Notes under the pieces: model-generated
Seen by the model: only the letters and a program-made list of their open reading frames with translations
The model's database searches: none
Told to the model about the DNA's origin: nothing
Shown here: positions 10,435 through 18,396 of the stretch, piece after piece
Layout: each line of letters begins with the position of its first letter
How positions within the stretch are numbered: the first letter of the stretch is position 1
Assembly (NCBI RefSeq): GCF_027497235.1
Contig: NZ_CP114902.1
Span: forward strand, 4,118,001 to 4,182,000
DNA from: Micromonospora sp. WMMD1128
GTDB lineage: Bacteria; Actinomycetota; Actinomycetes; Mycobacteriales; Micromonosporaceae
Length of the DNA: 64,000 bases
Direction of reading: 5' to 3'
Position numbers and translations under genes: made by a program

Positions 10435-11408
10435 CCCGGACGGTGGTCGTCACCGGCGCGACGAGCGGGATCGGCCGGGCGGCGGCCCGGGAGTTCGCGG
10501 GCCGCGGGGACCGTCTGGTCCTCGCGGCCCGGTCCGGGCAGACCCTGGAGCAGGTACGCCGGGAGTGCGTCGACGCCGGCGCGGCGGACGTGCGCGTCGT
10601 ACCCACCGACGTCACCGGTCCGGACGCGCTCGACACGCTGGCGGCCACCGCGGTCGCCGGGTCCGGTCGGATCGACGTGTGGGTGCACACCGCGGCGGTG
10701 ATGGCGTACGGGCGTTTCGAGGACATCCCGGCGGACGTCTTCGACCAGGTGGTCCGCACCGACCTGCTGGGCGCGGCCGGGGTGGCGCGGGTGGCGCTGC
10801 GGCACTTCAAGCGGGCCGGTGGGGGCACGCTGATCCTCACCGGGTCGGTGCTGGGCCACATCACCGCGCCCTACATGAGCGGTTACGTGACGAGCAAGTG
10901 GGGGCTGCACGGCCTGGCGCGGGCGTTGCAGCAGGAGTCGCGGGACCTGGCCGGGGTGCACGTCTGCCTGGTCACACCGGGCAGCGTGGACACCCCGGTC
11001 TATCAGCAGGCGGCGAACTACGTGGGGCGGATCGGGCGACCGCCGCTGCCGATCACCACGCCGGAGCGGGTGGCCCGGGCCATCGCGCACTGCGCCGACA
11101 AGCCGCGCCGGGAGATCTCGGTGGGCCGGGTGAACCTGTTCATGCGGGTCGGTTTCGCCGCGCTGCCGGCCGTCTACGACGTGCTGGTCGGGCCGTTGAT
11201 GCGGGTCGGCGGGTTGACGAACCGGCCGACGCCCCCGAACCCGGGCGTCGTGTTCGAGCCGAATCCGGCCGGCGAGGCGGTGCGGGGCGGGTGGCTGCCC
11301 GACCTGGCCGGGCTGGCCCGATCGATCGGCAGCTCGGCGGGCTCGATCGTGTGGCGCCGGGTACGTCGGTCGCTCCCACCGGTCCGCTCCGGGTCCGCCG
11401 GGGAGTGA
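10431..11408 (+). CDS. SDR-family oxidoreductase
   Basis: 325 residues, starting at the GTG that overlaps the stop of the alcohol dehydrogenase. The cofactor motif TGATSGIG is at residues 8-15, and the catalytic Ser (LTGSVLGH) and Tyr-x-x-x-Lys (GYVTSK) are present. The C-terminal ~100 residues extend beyond a minimal SDR and contain a hydrophobic stretch followed by a basic tail, which suggests membrane association. Expected to reduce or oxidise a carbonyl/hydroxyl with NAD(P)(H). Coupling to the upstream dehydrogenase suggests a joint catabolic or detoxifying role. Confidence 0.88.
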   Translation: MTRTVVVTGATSGIGRAAAREFAGRGDRLVLAARSGQTLEQVRRECVDAGAADVRVVPTDVTGPDALDTLAATAVAGSGRIDVWVHTAAVMAYGRFEDIPADVFDQVVRTDLLGAAGVARVALRHFKRAGGGTLILTGSVLGHITAPYMSGYVTSKWGLHGLARALQQESRDLAGVHVCLVTPGSVDTPVYQQAANYVGRIGRPPLPITTPERVARAIAHCADKPRREISVGRVNLFMRVGFAALPAVYDVLVGPLMRVGGLTNRPTPPNPGVVFEPNPAGEAVRGGWLPDLAGLARSIGSSAGSIVWRRVRRSLPPVRSGSAGE

Positions 11409-11519
11409 CCCGTCCGCCCGGGCGAATCCCGAGCGGCGGCGACGGCGGGTTCGCGTGGGCGGGCGATGGGATGCGTGACTACCGTGTAGAACGCGGAACA
11501 CGGCGGAGGGGCGGAAGCG

Positions 11520-12665
11520 ATGCGGGAACCGGTGGAGCGGGACATCGAGCGGGCGGGCGGCGGGCGGGGGTGGCGGATCGCCGGCCTGGCCGCGGTCGCC
11601 GGCCTGGCGTGGGCGGCGCGGGACGTGCCGGCCCAGCTCGGCGGGCGGCTCACCGGCGCGCGGGCGGCCCGGGCGGCCCGGTCCCCCAGGTTCCGCGACG
11701 GCACGTTCCACAACCCGACCGGGACCAGCTCGGCGATGGTCGCCGACCCGGGCCGCAACCTGGTCCGCGAACTGATCTTCGGCAAGCAGAAGCGTCGGCC
11801 CGGCAGCGCCGTACCGTTGCTGCGCCCCGCCGACGCCACGCCGGCCGACCGGGACCGCGAGCTGAACGTGGTCTGGTACGGCCACGCCTCCACGCTCGTG
11901 GAGATCGAGGGGCACCGGGTGCTGCTCGACCCGGTGTGGAGCGACAGGTGCTCGCCGTCGGCGCTGGTCGGCCCGCGGCGCATTCACGAGCCGCCGGTCG
12001 GGCTGGACGAGCTGCCCCGCCTCGACGCCATCCTCATCTCGCACGACCACTACGACCACCTGGACATGGCGACGGTCCGGGGGCTCCTCGCCCACCAGTC
12101 CGCGCCGTTCGTGGTGCCGCTCGGGGTCGGCGCGCACCTGGACCGCTGGGGGGTGCCGGCGGACCGCGTCGTCGAGCTGGACTGGGCGGAAAGCCATCGG
12201 GTCGGTGGGCTGACCCTCACCGCCACCGCCGCGCAGCACTTCTCCGGTCGCGGGCTGCGCCGCGACGGCACGCTCTGGAGTTCCTGGGTGGTGGCCGGCG
12301 CGCGGCGGAAGGTCTTCTACACCGGCGACTCCGGCTACTTCGACGGCTACGCCGACATCGGCGCCGAGCACGGGCCGTTCGACGTGACGCTGATGCAGAT
12401 CGGCGCGTACGACCGGGCCTGGCCGAACATCCACATGTTCCCGGAGGAGGCGGTCGCCGCCCACCTCGACGTGCGCGGCGAGCTGCTGGTGCCGGTGCAC
12501 TGGGCCACGTTCAACCTGGCCCTGCACGACTGGTCCGAGCCGGTGGACCGGCTCTGGGCCGAGGCGAAGGCCCGGGACGTCCGGCTGGCCGTGCCGCGCC
12601 CCGGCGAGCGGGTGGTGGTCGACGAGCCGCCGGCGGTGGACGGCTGGTGGCAGGCGGTCGCCTGA
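11520..12665 (+). CDS. MBL-fold metallo-hydrolase (UlaG/NAPE-PLD-like)
   Basis: 381 residues. The metal-binding motif SHDHYDHLD is at about 174-182, preceded by WYGHASTLVEIEGHRVLLDPVWS, the signature of the UlaG/NAPE-phospholipase-D-like branch of the metallo-beta-lactamase fold. Later ligands occur in YTGDSGYFDGY and VPVHWATF. The N-terminus has a short hydrophobic, Ala-rich segment (about 18-30) that could be a membrane anchor. The substrate may be a lipid or cyclic phosphodiester; this cannot be told from sequence. An ATG with AGGGGCGGAAGCG upstream supports the start. Confidence 0.85.
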   Translation: MREPVERDIERAGGGRGWRIAGLAAVAGLAWAARDVPAQLGGRLTGARAARAARSPRFRDGTFHNPTGTSSAMVADPGRNLVRELIFGKQKRRPGSAVPLLRPADATPADRDRELNVVWYGHASTLVEIEGHRVLLDPVWSDRCSPSALVGPRRIHEPPVGLDELPRLDAILISHDHYDHLDMATVRGLLAHQSAPFVVPLGVGAHLDRWGVPADRVVELDWAESHRVGGLTLTATAAQHFSGRGLRRDGTLWSSWVVAGARRKVFYTGDSGYFDGYADIGAEHGPFDVTLMQIGAYDRAWPNIHMFPEEAVAAHLDVRGELLVPVHWATFNLALHDWSEPVDRLWAEAKARDVRLAVPRPGERVVVDEPPAVDGWWQAVA

Positions 12666-12671
12666 CCGGAG

Positions 12672-13346
12672 TCAGTCCGTCTCGACGCTGCGGATCACCA
12701 TGAACGGCTCGGCGGCGTGGCGTCCGACCACCGTCCCCCAGTGCTCGGCGTGCACCCGCAGGGCGCGGTCGTTGCGCGGGTGCGGCCAGTCCCGCCACTC
12801 GGAGCGGTAGTGCCGGAACGCCTCCAGCTTGCGGTCGAGCGTGGCGGAGATGTCGACGAACCAGTTCGGCTGCCACCAGGTCACCGGCGCCGGCGTCCAT
12901 TCGGTGCTCGACGTGGGCGCGTAGGTGAGCAGTCGGCGCACCGTCTGGCCGGGCACCGGCCGGGTGGCCACCGCCACCGACTCGAACACCGTCCGGTGAT
13001 CCAGGTTGACGTCGGCCTGCACCGAGTACACCGTGTCCGGCTGGAACTCGGCGATCTGTCGCTCGACCACGCGGTTGACGTCCACGTGCGGCAGCGTGTC
13101 CAGGCGCATGTCCGGCAGGTCGAGGTGGACGTAGTCGCTGACGCCCAGCGTCTCGGCCGCCTTGCGGGCCTCCTGCTGTTTCTGTCGCAGGATCTCCAGG
13201 TTCCCGGCGTACTGGGTGGACGAGCCGTCGGTGACGCAGCAGATGCGTACCGCGTCGCCCCGGTCGGCGTGCCGGGCGAGCGTGCCGCCCATGCCGAGGA
13301 TCTCGTCGTCGGGGTGGGCGGCGAAGACGAGCACCCGTGCGTTCAT
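12672..13346 (-). CDS. PIG-L family N-acetylglucosaminyl-type deacetylase
   Basis: 224 residues with the PIG-L/LmbE zinc motif AHPDDE at residues 10-15 and the second motif DVNLDHRTVFE near 114-124. These enzymes remove an N-acetyl group from amino-sugar conjugates (for example GlcNAc-inositol or NDP-sugar-linked glycans). Its ATG overlaps the stop of the upstream formyltransferase (ATGA), so both are made from one mRNA with coupled translation. The pairing suggests that an acetyl group is removed and a formyl group installed on the same or a related amine. The gene ends 6 bp from the convergent MBL gene. Confidence 0.88.
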   Translation of the reverse strand: MNARVLVFAAHPDDEILGMGGTLARHADRGDAVRICCVTDGSSTQYAGNLEILRQKQQEARKAAETLGVSDYVHLDLPDMRLDTLPHVDVNRVVERQIAEFQPDTVYSVQADVNLDHRTVFESVAVATRPVPGQTVRRLLTYAPTSSTEWTPAPVTWWQPNWFVDISATLDRKLEAFRHYRSEWRDWPHPRNDRALRVHAEHWGTVVGRHAAEPFMVIRSVETD

Positions 13347-14272
13347 CCGAGCCTCACTCCCGACGGCAACAGCCCGCGCACGTCCGCGCCGCGCCGGGTC
13401 GGACCGTCCGCCAGGGTCGCCTCGGTGATCAGCAGCCCGCCGTCCCCGGTAGCCACCAGCACGCCGTCGGGCCGATGGCCCAGCACCGTGCCGGCCGCGG
13501 CGCCCGCCGGGGCCGGCTCGGGGCGGGCCGCCCAGATGGTCAGCCGACGGTCACCGAGCCAGGTGAAGGCGCCCGGGTAGGGCCGGGTCTGCGCCCGGAC
13601 CCAGACGTCCAGCCAGGCCGACCGGGTGTCCCAGTCAATGATCCCGTCGGCCGGGGCGCGCCGGGGCCAGTGGCTCGCCCGGGTCGGATCCTGCGGGATC
13701 CGGGGCGCGGTCCCGTCGGCGATCCGGGGGAAGAACTCCCGCACCAGGTCGACGTGGGCGGCCGCGCACTTGTCGAAGAGGGTGGTGGCCGTCTCGTCCG
13801 CCGCGACGTCGACCACGGCCTGCCCGACGACGGCACCGGAGTCGGCGGTGGCGTCGGGTATCTCGAAGAGGGTCACCCCGGTCCGGGCCAGGCCGCTCAG
13901 GATGGCCCACGGGATCGGGGCCCGGCCCCGATGCCGGGGCAGCAGGGTCGGGTGCATGCCGAAGGTGCCACCCCGGGGGACGGCGAGCAACTCGTCCCGG
14001 ATCAACTGCGACCAGCCCACCACCCAGAGCGTGTCCGGCGCGAGCCGACGGACGGCCGCCACACACTCGGGGTCGTTCACGTTGCGGGCCTCGATCAGCT
14101 CGGCCCCGTACCGGTCGGCCACCTCGTGGAAGGCGCACATGCCCGACACGTCCGGCCGGACCGGGCCGGGCAGCGTCACGACGCCCGCCACCTCGGCGCC
14201 CATCTCGGCGGCGGCTTCCAGGCAGTCCCTGCCGATGGTGTCGAAACTGACCCAGACAACCCGTTTCGTCAT
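13343..14272 (-). CDS. Formyltransferase family protein (methionyl-tRNA-formyltransferase-like)
   Basis: 309 residues from the ATG at 14272, which has a good ribosome site (GAGAGGG) 6 bp upstream; an in-frame start at 14344 would add 24 residues. The fold is the 10-formyl-tetrahydrofolate-dependent formyltransferase: MHPTLLPRHRGRAPIPWAI resembles the active-site loop, and the later ATADSGAVVGQ carries the expected Asp. In classical enzymes the loop reads N-x-H; here it is G-M-H, so the catalytic Asn is replaced by Gly. A C-terminal OB-like domain (from ~200) is present. It is unlikely to be the housekeeping Fmt; an amino-sugar N-formyltransferase is more likely given the coupled PIG-L deacetylase. 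Confidence 0.82.
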   Translation of the reverse strand: MTKRVVWVSFDTIGRDCLEAAAEMGAEVAGVVTLPGPVRPDVSGMCAFHEVADRYGAELIEARNVNDPECVAAVRRLAPDTLWVVGWSQLIRDELLAVPRGGTFGMHPTLLPRHRGRAPIPWAILSGLARTGVTLFEIPDATADSGAVVGQAVVDVAADETATTLFDKCAAAHVDLVREFFPRIADGTAPRIPQDPTRASHWPRRAPADGIIDWDTRSAWLDVWVRAQTRPYPGAFTWLGDRRLTIWAARPEPAPAGAAAGTVLGHRPDGVLVATGDGGLLITEATLADGPTRRGADVRGLLPSGVRLG

Positions 14273-14362
14273 CGGTGCCCTCTCTTGCCGACCGTGTGCC
14301 GTCGACTCCGGATGGTAGGCACCAATTCCCTCGATATCGCGCAAAAACGCCGAAGCCCCCCC

Positions 14363-15883
14363 CTAGAGCACGAAGGCGTCGGTCCAGAGCGCGCCGGAAC
14401 GCCCGGACAGGGCGTCGAGCATCGCGACGGCCTGGCCGTCGGTGAGCTGCGCGACGAAGTCGACGATGGCCCGGCCCCTGGCCCGGCCGATCCGATCCGG
14501 GGTACGCGGATGCAGCTCCGCCTCGGCCAGCTCCACCAGGTCGTGCAGCCGGCGGGGCAGCCGGGATTCCTCCTCCGGGTCGAGCAGCCACTCCCAGAGC
14601 GCCTCCACGAGCGTGTCCAGCAGCCGCGCCTGGCCGCGCTGGTGCAGGGCCAGGTCCGGTCGGGCCAGCACGAACCGGTGGTGGACGAACTTGAGCACCT
14701 GCACCTCGTGCCACTGCGCCTTGCCGAGCAGCACGTAACCGGACCGGACGTCCGGCTCGGCGGTCACCGTGATGGCGTCCACGAAGCGGGTGGACCAGCG
14801 GGCGGAGAACCGGGCGACGTACTGCTCCGCCTCGATCGAGCCGTCGAAGGGCAGCGCCAGCAACCCCTCCACCAGTTCCTCCCGCACGTGCTCGACCGCC
14901 GCGGCGAACGCCTCGTCGTCGGCGATCCAGCCGTCCTTGCGGTGCAGTTGGCGGCGGAGCCGCTCGATCGCCGCGCCGGGTCGCCGGCCGGCGGTGTCGA
15001 GCGCCGAGGCGGTGATCGACCGCAGGTGCCCGCACTCGCGCTGCCAGGCCATCAGCTCGGCGGCCACCGCGCCCTGCTGGAGCACCCCGACGCGATAGAA
15101 GTCCTCCACGTCGTGGATGGCGTACGCGATGTCGTCGGCGGTGTCCATCACGGACGCCTCCGGGGTCTGCTGCCAGTCCGGGATGCGCCCGGCGAACGGC
15201 TCCCGGGCCGCCCGCAGGTCGTCCAGCTCGGTCCGGTACGCGCCGAACTTCAGCGACCCGCTCTCCGGGTCGTCCGGCGGCGGCGCGGCGCCGCGGGGCG
15301 CCGGGTCGAGGTGCCGCGGGTGCGGGTCGGGATGGTCCAGCCGGGTCCACGGATATTTCAGCATCGCCGCCCGGACCGCGGCGGTGAGGTCCAGCCCGGT
15401 GGTCGCCGCGCCACGGATCTCGGTGCTGGTGACGATCCGGTACGACTGGGCGTTGCCCTCGAAGCCGTCGGTCAACCCGAGCCGCTGCCGGGCCAGCCGG
15501 TCCAGGACCCGCTCCCCCAGGTGCCCGAAGGGCGGATGCCCGAGGTCGTGCGCGAGCGCGGCGGCCTCCACCACCTCCGGGTCGCACCCGCCCAGCTTCT
15601 CCAGCAGGTCCCGGTGGGCCGGGTCGGCGGTCAGCCGCTCGGCGATCGCGCGGGCCACCTGGGCCACCTTCAGGCTGTGGGTGAGCCGGTTGTGCACGAG
15701 CAAGCCGGAGCCGCCGGGACTGATCACCTGGGTGACGCCGTTGAGCCGGGCGAAGAACGGCGACGAGACGATCCGGTCCCGGTCGGCCCGGAACGGGCCG
15801 GCGGCCAGGTCGCCGAGCGCCCGGGCGCTGCCCCCGAAGAGCCGCCGGGCCCGGGGGTCCGCAGGTGCCTCCATGATCGCCAC
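14363..15883 (-). CDS. dgt: dGTPase-like deoxynucleotide triphosphohydrolase (HD domain)
   Basis: 506 residues with the HD-domain metal ligands: H69 in HNRLTHSLKVAQ and H112-D113 in AHDLGHPPFGHLGER. The overall layout matches bacterial dGTP triphosphohydrolases, which split dNTPs to nucleoside and tripolyphosphate and affect dNTP pools. The GTG at 15883 and the ATG at 15874 are both possible starts. An IS5-type element ends 38 bp upstream of the start, so the original promoter or an upstream transcript from the dehydrogenase gene has been replaced or interrupted. Confidence 0.9.
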   Translation of the reverse strand: MAIMEAPADPRARRLFGGSARALGDLAAGPFRADRDRIVSSPFFARLNGVTQVISPGGSGLLVHNRLTHSLKVAQVARAIAERLTADPAHRDLLEKLGGCDPEVVEAAALAHDLGHPPFGHLGERVLDRLARQRLGLTDGFEGNAQSYRIVTSTEIRGAATTGLDLTAAVRAAMLKYPWTRLDHPDPHPRHLDPAPRGAAPPPDDPESGSLKFGAYRTELDDLRAAREPFAGRIPDWQQTPEASVMDTADDIAYAIHDVEDFYRVGVLQQGAVAAELMAWQRECGHLRSITASALDTAGRRPGAAIERLRRQLHRKDGWIADDEAFAAAVEHVREELVEGLLALPFDGSIEAEQYVARFSARWSTRFVDAITVTAEPDVRSGYVLLGKAQWHEVQVLKFVHHRFVLARPDLALHQRGQARLLDTLVEALWEWLLDPEEESRLPRRLHDLVELAEAELHPRTPDRIGRARGRAIVDFVAQLTDGQAVAMLDALSGRSGALWTDAFVL

Positions 15884-15940
15884 GCTAGCGCAGGTGGCTG
15901 CCGTCGGGGCAGGTGCTCCTAGGGACTGTGTCGAAGTCGG

Positions 15941-16833
15941 TCACAGCCACTCGTTGATCGCGGCGATGTGCACGGTGGCCTCGTAGCGGACGGCGAGTTT
16001 GTCGAAGCGGGTGGCCACGGCACGGTGGCGTTTGAGGCGGTTGATGCCGCACTCCACGGCGTGACGCTGCCGGTACCGCTGGGGGTCGAAGGCCGGTGGC
16101 CGGCCGCCCTTGGACCCCTTCTTACGCCGGTTCGCGTCCTGGTCGGCCTTCGACGGGATCGTCGCGGCGATCCCACGTCGACGCAGGTAGCGGCGGTTGG
16201 CCTTCGACGTGTACGCCTTGTCGGCCAGGACCCGGTCCGGGCGGGTCCGGGGCCGGCCACCGCCGAGGCGGGGCACCCGGATCCCGTCGAGCACCGGGAT
16301 GAACTGCGGGCTGTCCCCGCGCTGCCCGGCGGTCAACACGATCGACAGCGGCTTCTGCCCCTGCTCACATGCCAGGTGCACCTTCGTGGTCAGCCCACCG
16401 CGCGAGCGACCGAGCGCGTGGTCGTCCGGTTCGACCGTGACCCCGCCCGGCGGCTCGACCTGCAGATCCCCCTTTTACGCGCCCCCGCAGCGTGCTGATG
16501 CGCCCGAGCGACCGTCGAGTCCACCGACACGTCCCACACGACGCGTCCACCCCCGTCAGCCAGGGCCTGCAACACGGTCAGGATCTTCGCCCAGGTCCCA
16601 TCGCGCTGCCAACGCCGGAACAGCGCGTACACCGCCGCCCAGGACCCGTAACACTGCGGGACGTCCCGCCACGGGGCGCCAACCCGTACCCGCCACCGAA
16701 TCCCATCAATGAGCTGCCGTTTCGTCCATGTCGACGGCCGACCTGGCCGACGCCCCGCAGGCAGCAACGGCTCCAGCGCCGCCCACTGTGCGTCGGTCAG
16801 GTCATGCCGCCTCGTCACCGCTAGGCTGTCCAC
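15941..16833 (-). CDS. IS5-family transposase, expressed by a probable -1 frameshift
   Basis: Two phases make up the enzyme: 16390-16833 (147 residues, HTH-like N-terminus [17 protein letters not shown] and the first catalytic Asp in [12 protein letters not shown]) and the overlapping phase ending at 15941 (second Asp in VLADKAYTS and the Glu in [15 protein letters not shown]). Conserved sequence of the second phase ([20 protein letters not shown]) begins right at the run AAAAGGGGG (minus strand, 16468-16476), so a -1 slip there joins the two parts into a DDE transposase of about 297 residues. Alternatively a simple frameshift mutation has inactivated it. The stop codon lies at the edge of the left terminal repeat. 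Confidence 0.82.
16468..16476 (-). promoter_or_regulatory. Slippery sequence for -1 frameshifting in the transposase
   Basis: AAAAGGGGG on the minus strand at the point where the first transposase phase must shift by -1 to continue into the conserved second phase. Homopolymeric A-then-G runs are well-known slip sites in IS elements. The slip itself is inferred. Confidence 0.55.
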
Positions 16834-16834
16834 G

Positions 16835-16887
16835 AGGTCTCCGGTGTTCGGGTTCTGCTTGGTCGCTGAACCAGATACCGGAGACCT
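16835..16887 (-). promoter_or_regulatory. Hairpin that would hide the transposase ribosome site
   Basis: Arms AGGTCTCCGGT (16835-16845) and ACCGGAGACCT (16877-16887) form a perfect 11-bp stem, with a second inner 5-bp stem GGTTC/GAACC. On the transcript the 3' arm carries GGAG, the Shine-Dalgarno sequence 9 nt before the GTG at 16833. Readthrough transcripts from outside the element would contain both arms and mask the ribosome site. Confidence 0.6.
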
Positions 16888-16964
16888 CGCTACATCTCGA
16901 ACACCGACACGCCAAGACCCTCACCCAACAACTCAAGCCCCGGGCACCGACTTCGACACAGGCC

Positions 16965-18227
16965 CTAGAGACGCTCGACGGCCGGTCCGGCGCACCGGTT
17001 GCGGGCGTCGAAGACGTAGCGGGCCCGGCGGGACACCATGTCGTAGTCGAAGACGTCGTGGTCGGTGGTGACGACCACCGCGTCGGCGGCGTCGACCTCC
17101 CGTTCGGTCAGCGGCACGACGAGCACGCCGGCCGGGATCTGGTGCTCCTCCGCGTACGGCTCGGCGGCCCGGACGTCCGCGCCCAGGGCGCACAGCCGCC
17201 GGGCGACGTCCGCGGCGGGCGAGTCGCGCATGTCGCCGGTGTTCTTCTTGTACGCGAGGCCGAGCAGCAGCAGCCGGGCGCCGCTGATGGCGCGACCGCT
17301 GCGGTTCAACCCGGCCATGATCCGTCGCGTGACGTGTTCGGGCATCTCGTGGTTGACGTCGTTCGCCAGCTCGATGAAGCGGAACTGCCGGCCCAGCCGC
17401 CGCTTGACCTGCCAGGACAGATAGCAGGGGTCGATCGGCAGGCAGTGACCTCCGACGCCGGGGCCGGGCCGGAACGGCATGAACCCGAACGGTTTCGTCT
17501 CGGCCGCGTCGATCGCCTGCCAGACGTCGATGCCCAGGCCGTGGGAGAGCATGGTGAGTTCGTTGATCAGCCCCAGGTTCACCTGGCGGAACGTGTTCTC
17601 GATCAGCTTGGTCAGCTCCGCGACGCGGGTGGAGGACACCGGCACGGTCCGGGCCACGATCCGGCGGTAGAACCCGTCCACCCGCTCCAGCGCGTCGGCG
17701 TCCACGCCGGAGACCACCTTCGGCGTGTTCTCCAGCCGCCAGGTCGGGTTGCCGGGGTCGATGCGTTCGGGGCTGTAGCCGAGGTGGAAGTCGCCCGGGG
17801 CGCGCAACCCGCTGGCCGTCTCCAGGAGCGGACGGAGCAGTTCCTCGGTCGTGCCCGGGTACGTCGTCGACTCCAGCACCACCGTGGCACCCGGTCGCAC
17901 GTACGGGCCGATGTGGATGCCGGCCTGCTCCACGTAGCTCAGGTCCGGGGTGCCGTCCCGGAGCGGGGTCGGCACCGTGATCACACAGACGTCGAAGCCC
18001 TCGGCGTCGGCGTACTCCGTGGTCGGGCGGTAGCGACCACTGCTGAGCGCGCGGCCGAGGCGGTCGGTGGGGATGTCCTCGACGAACGACTCGCCGGAGG
18101 CGAGCCGCTTGATCCGGTCGGCGTCGACATCCAGGCCGACCACCTCGAACCCGGCCTCGACGGCCCGCACGGCCAGCGGAAGGCCGACGTATCCCTGGCC
18201 GATGACGACTACCTTCTCAGCGTTCAC
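16965..18227 (-). CDS. Nucleotide-sugar dehydrogenase (UDP-glucose/UDP-HexNAc 6-dehydrogenase type)
   Basis: 420 residues from the GTG at 18227, which follows GGGAG; GTG codons at 18242 and 18254 are alternatives. The Rossmann motif VVIGQGYVGLPLAV is at the N-terminus and the catalytic cysteine lies in GPGVGGHCLPIDPCYLSW. The enzyme family oxidises C6 of a UDP-sugar in two NAD-dependent steps to a uronic acid. The ESFVEDI segment after the NAD fold resembles members acting on UDP-GlcNAc/ManNAc (WbpA/WecC type), but UDP-glucose cannot be excluded. It probably serves the polysaccharide locus nearby. An insertion sequence has landed at its stop codon without changing the protein end. Confidence 0.88.
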   Translation of the reverse strand: MNAEKVVVIGQGYVGLPLAVRAVEAGFEVVGLDVDADRIKRLASGESFVEDIPTDRLGRALSSGRYRPTTEYADAEGFDVCVITVPTPLRDGTPDLSYVEQAGIHIGPYVRPGATVVLESTTYPGTTEELLRPLLETASGLRAPGDFHLGYSPERIDPGNPTWRLENTPKVVSGVDADALERVDGFYRRIVARTVPVSSTRVAELTKLIENTFRQVNLGLINELTMLSHGLGIDVWQAIDAAETKPFGFMPFRPGPGVGGHCLPIDPCYLSWQVKRRLGRQFRFIELANDVNHEMPEHVTRRIMAGLNRSGRAISGARLLLLGLAYKKNTGDMRDSPAADVARRLCALGADVRAAEPYAEEHQIPAGVLVVPLTEREVDAADAVVVTTDHDVFDYDMVSRRARYVFDARNRCAGPAVERL

Positions 18228-18396
18228 CCGGACTCCCGACACGTAGGAAAACACCTGGTTGGAGGCTAGAGGGCTTTCTGCGGCCAGAAGTCCGTTTCCG
18301 GGATATCGGTCGGCGGCGGGACCGCCGCGGTGCGCGGCGTCCGACCCGAGCGGGCAGAATGCACGACGAACCCACCCGAGAAGGCGGATCAGGATC

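Larger units (their letters stand above)
15922..16965 (-). mobile_element. IS5-family insertion sequence, complete
   Basis: A 1044-bp element. The 20-bp terminal inverted repeats are GGGACTGTGTCGAAGTCGGT (15922-15941) and its complement at 16946-16965 with a single difference (GGGCCTGTG...). Both ends abut a TA inside CTAG (left CTA|GGG, right CCC|TAG), consistent with the short TA/CTAG duplication of the IS427 group. It encodes one transposase in two overlapping phases. It lies between the dGTPase gene and the nucleotide-sugar dehydrogenase gene, exactly at the latter's stop codon. Complete ends and intact motifs suggest recent insertion and possible activity. Confidence 0.9.

Noticed and set aside
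13337..15922. 861-codon plus-strand open frame
   Set aside because: Antisense to the formyltransferase and dGTPase genes, both with intact active-site motifs; no recognisable fold.
16365..16550. 61-codon open frame in the third phase of the IS element
   Set aside because: Starts and ends within the transposase overlap, Arg/Gly-rich; the conserved transposase sequence is explained by the other two phases.
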